64,000 bases of DNA. Source: Tolypocladium sp. Sup5 PDA-1 (taxonomy: Eukaryota; Ascomycota; Sordariomycetes; Hypocreales; Ophiocordycipitaceae). Location of the stretch: the NCBI GenBank assembly GCA_000750105.3, contig JPHH03000002.1:1240001-1304000 (forward strand). Reading direction: 5' to 3'. Every line of letters begins with the position of its first letter. Positions within the stretch are counted from its first letter, which is position 1. A model generated the notes under the pieces. That model did not search any database. It was not told the origin of the DNA and saw only the letters and a program-made list of their open reading frames with translations. The translations under genes were made by a program, and so were the position numbers. This document shows positions 58,199 through 64,000 of the stretch, piece after piece.

Positions 58199-59069
58199 AT
58201 GGAGACTGTTCTCGTCGTCGGCGCCTCGGGCAACATTGGCGTATCCGTCATCACCGCCGCCCTGCGCAGCGGACGCAAGGTCCTCGCCGTAGTCCGCAAC
58301 AAACAAGCCCAAGACAAGACCATCCAGCACGTCGGAACAAAGGACGGAATCACCTTCGCCGAGGCCGACGTCACGGACGAGCATGGCGTCCAGGGCGTCG
58401 TCGACCGGGTCAAGGCCGGCGAGCTGCCGGCTTTCCAGCACGTCTACTCTGCAGGTAGGTGTCTGGCCAGCTGTCGTGGTGTTGACTGACGTATTCGGCA
58501 GTCGGGGTTATGGACTGGACGAGTCCAATCCAGAACCTTGATATGTCTGCTTTCAGAAAGGTCATGACGGTCAATCTGGAGGCAAACTTCCGTAAGACAT
58601 CCCGCCATGTTGCACGCAACACTGAAGCGTGAAGGACATGTGCCAACTCTGCCGAACAGTCGCCTACCGTGCCACAATGCCCTACCTCCTCGACCAAGGC
58701 CACTCCACCGCGACATGGACCCTCGTCACCGGCGGCGCCGGCGACTTCGGCATCGCAGGCGTCACGGCCATCTCGCAAGGCGCGCTCTTCTCCCTCGCCA
58801 ACGTCGCGTGCCTCGAAAACGCCTCGACAAACGTGCGCTTCAACGAGGTGTACCTGTGCTATCGGGTCGACTATGACGCCGTGTGCGCGGAGGGCGACAG
58901 CACCGGCGGCGGCGCCAGGATTAAAGCGTCCGACTTTGCGCGTGTGTACGAGCGGATCCTGGCCGACGGGGAGATTGACGCGTGCCGGGTGAGCGTGTAT
59001 GGGCCGGGGGATGTGGATGGCTCCAAGTTTGCCAAGAAGTTGGGCAAGTCGCCGTGGAGTGAGAGTTAG
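58199..59069 (+). CDS. Atypical short-chain dehydrogenase/reductase-like protein
   Basis: Three exons (58199-58454, 58502-58591, 58660-59069), introns 47 and 68 bp, 251 residues. The dinucleotide-binding motif METVLVVGASGNIGVSVITA is intact (GxSGxIG), followed by FAEADVTDEHGVQGVVDRV. The segment VMDWTSPIQNLDMSAFRKVM then VNLEANFLAYRATMPYLLDQ matches the NxxxN helix alpha-4 region of SDRs. The catalytic YxxxK is absent: after TGGAGDFGIAGV the sequence is TAISQGALFSLANVACL where a typical enzyme has YSASKAAL. So it probably binds NAD(P) but may not be an oxidoreductase. Substrate and role unknown. Confidence 0.82.
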
Positions 59070-59468
59070 GGTGGTATGCTCTGCTTCTTGAATTATTGGC
59101 CTTACGCTACTTTAACGGAGGATAACTCGGGGCCATGTCAGGATCGAGTGGAGGTGCAGATAGCAAACAGGAGAGGACATTTTGTACCAAGAAAGGGTCC
59201 AAGTTCCCGGGGGTAATAATTAGGAAACAGACCGTATGCCCCGTTGCCCATCATACGGGCCGTCTCGATCTACATGTGCTCTAAAAAGCAGCTCATTAAT
59301 ACAATATTTCCTGAAAACCCACGCCGGCCATCTATAGGTACACAACACCATCGCTCCCGAATAGATATTCCTGGGCTCGTTGGAAATGTAAACACCGCAC
59401 AAACAGCACATGGGCACTCGATATGCCCCAGATGTGGCCGTCACTAACCAACTGCTTCTCGTCTCTCG
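59070..59468. other. Intergenic between convergent SDR and sterol esterase genes
   Basis: 399 bp of 3' flanks; no gene supported. Confidence 0.5.
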
Positions 59469-61616
59469 TCAACACTGTCCGCAGCCACCAGAGCCGCCCC
59501 CCGACTCCCATGCGCCAACCGCCTCGCACCCAATTGGGACTTTGCAGACGTCGCGCACGTTGCACGTCTTCCACAGAACCTCGCGTACCTCCTTGAAGAC
59601 TTGGTCCTCGGCGTCGAGAGCCCAAATCACGTCGAGGTGTTCATACTCATCAATGACTTTGCTGTGTACGACCCTGACGTGCGGCTCTCGGCCCTTCTCG
59701 AATCGCCTCAGAAGCCTTCTGCCGTCCACGAGATCATCGTTGCCGCAAACCCACAGCGCAAACGGCGGCACCTGCTCGTTGTACCATGCGGTGGCACCTG
59801 ACTGATCGTCTGCAGATGGCGAGTCGGCTGGACATTCCGCATGACCGCCATGGCCACCGTCCGCCCCGTCCATCCTTTCCTCGGCCTTGACCGTCTCCCT
59901 CGTAGCCAAGATGCACTTGTGCTTTGCGAAGCACTCTCGGCCGAGCCACCAACGCATCGACTCGGCGCTGGTATACACCGGCGCGAACTGGAACATTCGG
60001 TTCCTTAAGCCGCGATCCCACCGCGCATCGGACCAGTTAAACAAAAACCAAAACACCTTGTACCCAAGCCACCCGTATAGCCGAGGATTGAGCAGGCCAT
60101 GCATCAGCATCATGAATGGGATGAAGGCGTGAATCCCAAACACCACCCTGAACAAAGCCGGCGATATCACGCGCATGAACTTGAAGTACATCTTGCCGAT
60201 GAGAGGGCCCGCGTAGGCAGCCGGCGCCAAGGCGCAAAACACGGTAAGCTTCTCCCCGAGATCTGGCCGCTGCTCCTTTGCTAGGGCTACAAACGTCTCC
60301 GTTGTCCCTTGCGAATGGCAAATGAGGCCGACCTTTTCGAATCCGGTCTCGGATAGGACCCTGGACGTAAGGGCAGGCAGATCAAAGACGCCCATCTGTC
60401 TGATGTTCCAACACCACATCCTGGGGTCGCTGTAGTCGAGTAGCACGTGCTGCGGCTCAAATCCGCATCGATTGTTGCCGAGCCAGACGTCGAAACCTGA
60501 CTTGCAAAGCCAAAAGGCGAGTGATTCATCATCGTTGCAGCAGTAGGCTCCGGAGCTCTGCAGCAAGCCGTGCATCAGGAGTACAGGGAATTTTTGCTTC
60601 TTCTTCGGGTCTTTGAACCGCTTCTTGGACGTCTGGAAAACAGTCGGTCCCTGTTCACCTCGGCTCTGCTCGTCCAGTTTCGTGTACTCCCTGGGGTCGT
60701 ACACATGCCAGAGGTCAATAATGAAACCATCCTCGGTCTGCACTTTGAATTCCTCGACGTCGAGACCAACTCGTCTTGCGTAGTACCCAACGTCGCAGAC
60801 TATGGGGTCCTTGCCGCCTTCAGTGGGTGGATACTCCTCGGCTATGCTCTCTTGGTCTGCGCCGAGCCTCTCACCTGACGCTCTCCGCTCCCAGGCCTTT
60901 CGCTTTTGCTTCCTGACGTCTGACCGCCGCTGCTCTTCCTCGTAACAAGGTCGCTTCTTGTCAATGTTACGCAGAGTAGCCTTGTGAAACAGTTTGTTGG
61001 CGAACCCGGGGACGCTGGTAAAGAGTGCGCCGAGAACAATAGCGGCAAGGAATGCCAGGCTTAAGAAGAAGGATGAGATTCGGAAGAATAGACATTGAAC
61101 GTCCCGCAGCATTGAAGGCGGCCCGTATAGAGGAAGAGGGGGAAATAAGGGGTCTGTGTGCGATGGAGGCATCGACCTCCGCAACGTCCCGCCGGCCGAC
61201 TTTTGCAACGACATGCCCTTCTTGCGCTTGGGCAGCTGGATGACTTTGGGTACCTGGGTCCCGTCGTTGGCCGTGTTCGATGTCCTCTCCTTGGTCTCGT
61301 CGCCTTCTCTTATCTCGACTGTCTCGGGCTTCCGTTGTAGCTCTTCTCGCAGGATGTTTAGTTTATGTGCCTCCTGTAGTGGAACGCCCGGTAGCCGTTT
61401 GCCGTCAGATGTGATTATGACGGGATCCTGCGGAGTGACGAATTGCGCCTGGATCGCCACAGATGGGGACACGCCGCTGGGATTGTGGTGGGAGAGCTTC
61501 TCGGAGAGCTTCTCGGCCTGCTGCGTGAACTCGACGGCATTTTGAGCGAGTTGTTGCGTCGAAATACACGGCTGCCGGAGACTGGTCTGCTCCGTGGCAG
61601 TGGACGACTCGCCCAT
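59469..61616 (-). CDS. Membrane-anchored acid-lipase/sterol esterase (TGL1/YEH type)
   Basis: An intronless 715-residue frame starting MGESSTATEQTSLRQPCIST. About 170 residues of polar N-terminus precede one hydrophobic span near residues 178-202 (SFFLSLAFLAAIVLGALFTS). The alpha/beta hydrolase domain of the acid-lipase family begins at YYARRVGLDVEEFKVQTEDG and continues FPVLLMHGLLQSSGAYCCND, FDVWLGNNRCG and MGVFDLPA. The nucleophile is in LICHSQGT (Ser near 434). The acid lies in CGNDDLVDGRRL (near 626) and the His in EYEHLDVIW (near 658). The single N-terminal anchor plus this domain matches yeast Yeh1/Yeh2/Tgl1 steryl ester hydrolases, which release free sterol from lipid droplets or at the plasma membrane. 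Confidence 0.92.
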   Translation of the reverse strand: MGESSTATEQTSLRQPCISTQQLAQNAVEFTQQAEKLSEKLSHHNPSGVSPSVAIQAQFVTPQDPVIITSDGKRLPGVPLQEAHKLNILREELQRKPETVEIREGDETKERTSNTANDGTQVPKVIQLPKRKKGMSLQKSAGGTLRRSMPPSHTDPLFPPLPLYGPPSMLRDVQCLFFRISSFFLSLAFLAAIVLGALFTSVPGFANKLFHKATLRNIDKKRPCYEEEQRRSDVRKQKRKAWERRASGERLGADQESIAEEYPPTEGGKDPIVCDVGYYARRVGLDVEEFKVQTEDGFIIDLWHVYDPREYTKLDEQSRGEQGPTVFQTSKKRFKDPKKKQKFPVLLMHGLLQSSGAYCCNDDESLAFWLCKSGFDVWLGNNRCGFEPQHVLLDYSDPRMWCWNIRQMGVFDLPALTSRVLSETGFEKVGLICHSQGTTETFVALAKEQRPDLGEKLTVFCALAPAAYAGPLIGKMYFKFMRVISPALFRVVFGIHAFIPFMMLMHGLLNPRLYGWLGYKVFWFLFNWSDARWDRGLRNRMFQFAPVYTSAESMRWWLGRECFAKHKCILATRETVKAEERMDGADGGHGGHAECPADSPSADDQSGATAWYNEQVPPFALWVCGNDDLVDGRRLLRRFEKGREPHVRVVHSKVIDEYEHLDVIWALDAEDQVFKEVREVLWKTCNVRDVCKVPIGCEAVGAWESGGGSGGCGQC

Positions 61617-62776
61617 CGTGTCCTGAGATGACTCTGGACGACAAGTCGCGACATACGGCTGATTGTGGCCTAGGTGTCAGCAAGTGGCCCCGACAAGTCC
61701 CTGGACAGAAGATTCGGTTACGACGAGAGGTGAAGATGAAGAGGAGAAGAGATAAGCTTCCTCTGGAGTCTTCGCAGACTCACTAGTCGTTTCTCTCAAA
61801 TTTGCCGCGTTCGGCCACTGACGCAGATGGCTCTGCGGCTCGGGCGTTGATCCCGACGATAGACCCCATCCGCTTCAACTAGCGATCTAATTGGAACATC
61901 CACGAGGGACGGACACCTCCCCCAAGCCATCAGGTCATGCAAGGCTGCAAGCGTTCCAAGGTTGAGAGGAAGCGGCAAGGGTATCCAACCCCAGATGCGC
62001 AGTTGGCGTCATCGTGGGGCGGGCCAAACTGTGGCTGCCGTGGCCCCAAACCCAAAGCGCGGTCACTGCTCCAAGCATGTGAAGGCCATCTTCAGCAGTC
62101 GTGGATTGAGGGGCGCGCGGGCTGCGACCAACTCCATCGAAATGCCATTCAGGCACGGAGAGTCTTTGAAGTTGAAGTAAAAATCTCAAGATCTACGGAG
62201 TACAAAGGAAGGGGTTGAATCGCAGCTTCCTCAGGTGTGGACCGCAGGCTCACAGAGGAAGGAGCGGCCAAAGACACGATGCTGCTGCCACGATGAACAA
62301 TGCAGTGTAGAATTTCCAAGAGTCCATTGGATCCCTTCGCAATACGTAGCAATTCTCTGCAATGGCAAACTGCATCGTGTTGGAGTCGGATAGTTGTCCT
62401 TCACCGAATCCCCCGTCCCTGGGGAGCTTAGGGGCTGCTTCGCTGTCGTTGGTGGAGCTTAGTTCCATTGCCATTTGCGGCAGCGGACCCGAAGCCGAGG
62501 CCTACAGACACCCGCAGGCTTCAGCCGAACAACCCTGACTACGAGATCGGCTCTCCGCGTTTCTCACAGAGCGCAAACCATCGCGACCTCCGCGCCGTCT
62601 ACGACGCGACCACTACTGCTTCCCCCTCGCCGGGCAACGTATTCAAGCTCCCGTCTGTTGCGACGAGCGCCATGATCTTGTCACTACAGGGCGCTTAAAG
62701 CTTCCGTTGCTCGCTCTCCCCCAAGCTCCCGCAGAGGTTCGGTGACCACCATCACGCTCTCCGTGCCGCAGGCAAG
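61617..62776. promoter_or_regulatory. Divergent upstream region of sterol esterase and PEX6
   Basis: 1.16 kb with no supported gene. It separates two genes of lipid and peroxisome function that point away from each other. Confidence 0.4.
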
Positions 62777-64000
62777 ATGGCCGCTTCAGGTGCTACGGCT
62801 GCTGTGTCGCACAAGAAGCAAGGTCGCAGACGGAGGCAAGACAAGCCTGCCATATCTGCGAGGCTTGTTCTCGACGACCACATCAAGGGCGACGTCGGCA
62901 TCCTGTCCGAGGACCTCTTTGCCGACCTCTTTCCGCACCTCCGCGACAGTACGTCAAGATGAACCCATAACGCACTGCGCGCATGATTATACCGTGTTAC
63001 TGACCGTCCATCGTGTGATGCAGGCTCAGAAGACGAGCAGCCGGCCCAGATACACCACGTCGCGGTCTCGCCTTGGATACCCAATGCGACCCCGTCCGAC
63101 ACTGCCTGGTCCATTGTCCCCGTCGTACGATCCGCTGCGCTGGCACACTCGACTGTCCAGTTTTCGCCGTCGTCGCCAGCTCTGCAGAGCTTTGCCGTCA
63201 CGCTGCAACAAGTCGCGCCATCGAAGCTGTCTAGCCACAGCCGCAGCGGCATCGAGATTCTCGTACTCGACGTTGCCCCCCTGCCGCTCGAGACCGTCTT
63301 CGTGAGCCTGGAGAGCGAATCGACTAAGAGACTGGAGAATGGCGAAGGAACATTCTACAGAGAGCATCCCGCCAACCCACGGGGCAAGGCAGCGTCTAAA
63401 ATGACAACGGAGCAGCTCTTGACTACCGCCATCAGAATCGCCCTGGCTAGCCTAAAGGTTGTCCATGCCGGAGACCTGTTTCCCCTGCCGCTAGCTCCGC
63501 ACCATGTTACGCATGTGCCGCCAAATCCTGGCAAGATTATGCTCTGCGAGCCAGTGGCACAGGGTATTCTTACCGACGCAACCAAGATTGTGCTCATGCG
63601 CGGGAGGGTTCACACAAGACAAGCACGAAGCCAGGCCTCAATGGCTGCAGGCCATCAGCTAAACGGCGTCACCGAAGAAGACGAAGCCAATACCGACCAA
63701 TTCTTCTCGGCAGCTGAGGAGCGCTATCGCACGGACGCACGCGCCGACGAGGACGAGACTGCAACCGAGACGGAAACAGAAGTGTCGGAGCTAGAGCAAG
63801 AGGATGAGCTTTCAGATGACTCGATGGACGACATGATTTCGCTGCAGGCCCCAGCTCTCCCGCCGACCAACGTGAGCGGGTTGGGAACAAGGGTACCCGG
63901 AACGCCAATGACCATTGGCACTCTGCGCGGACGAAAGACGAATGGAGCTGCCACGCCTGGTTCCGTCTTCTCCAACTTCACCTCGGCGACAGCCAGGCCT
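62777..64000 (+). CDS. PEX6: Peroxisomal biogenesis factor 6 (AAA ATPase), 5' part only
   Basis: Exon 1 (62777-62948) and exon 2 from 63024 onward, 75-bp intron; the gene runs off the window. It starts MAASGATAAVSHKKQGRRRR, then ISARLVLDDHIKGDVGILSE DLFADLFPHL. After the junction comes QIHHVAVSPWIPN, matching the N-terminal domain of fungal Pex6. Further landmarks are QSFAVTLQQVAPSKLSSHSR, GIEILVLDVAPLPLETVFVS and an acidic linker rich in Glu, Asp and Thr. The two AAA domains would lie to the right of base 64000. Pex6 with Pex1 extracts the receptor Pex5 from the peroxisome membrane, recycling it for PTS1 import. Confidence 0.93.

Noticed and set aside
1..64000. tRNA, rRNA or other structured RNA genes
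   Set aside because: I looked for tRNA A/B-box patterns with cloverleaf potential in the intergenic stretches and saw none I could support by eye.

Overview
This window looks like a chromosomal stretch from a filamentous ascomycete, most likely a sordariomycete and possibly Hypocreales. Three things suggest this. Protein genes carry short GT-AG introns (about 46-75 bp) with CTAAC/CTGAC-type branch sites. The conserved genes (palC, eIF3h, MMS19, PEX6, ATP11, EMC3, PTC7-type phosphatase) have a filamentous-fungal character. A long AT-rich block carries the signature of repeat-induced point mutation (RIP), with C-to-T changes in both strands that turn CAA/CAG/TGG codons into stops. The taxonomic call is inference from gene content, not from a database search.

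Region A (1-14470) is an AT-rich transposon graveyard with no intact host gene. It holds a RIP-mutated Ty3/Gypsy chromovirus on the + strand (reverse transcriptase, RNase H, integrase, chromodomain), an antisense coiled-coil reading frame between pol and the 3' LTR, and that LTR with a polypurine tract. Next comes a 4.1-kb strongly degraded block with a 120-bp tandem duplication. It is followed by a DNA-transposon-like element of about 5.3 kb with terminal inverted repeats of about 570 bp. The block ends with a second LTR copy.

Region B (14470-23500) is GC-rich but accessory in character. It has a coiled-coil gene whose 3' end runs into the AT block, a perfect 27-bp inverted-repeat pair, an 830-codon protein resembling a DEAH helicase whose catalytic motifs have decayed, an 8-bp minisatellite, a gene split by an in-frame TAG, and a phosphotransferase-like gene.

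Region C (24300-64000) is dense, ordinary euchromatin: eIF3h, a UPF0643 protein, a mitochondrial carrier, a PTC7-type phosphatase, a small secreted repeat protein, palC, ALG6, ribosomal P2, SPT2, a NUFIP1/CCCH protein, Pol III Rpc25, EMC3, SPC2, MMS19, ATP11, a peroxisomal acyl-CoA ligase, RNase T2, an atypical SDR, a sterol esterase and the 5' part of PEX6. Divergent pairs share short promoters (palC/ALG6, EMC3/SPC2, MMS19/ATP11, NUFIP1/Rpc25). EMC3 and SPC2 both act in membrane and secretory protein biogenesis at the ER, so their shared promoter may co-express them.

The most novel-looking items are the decayed helicase-like protein, the secreted protein built from a duplicated exon module plus a DDGxMT repeat tail, the antisense ORF in the Gypsy element, and the long-TIR DNA element.
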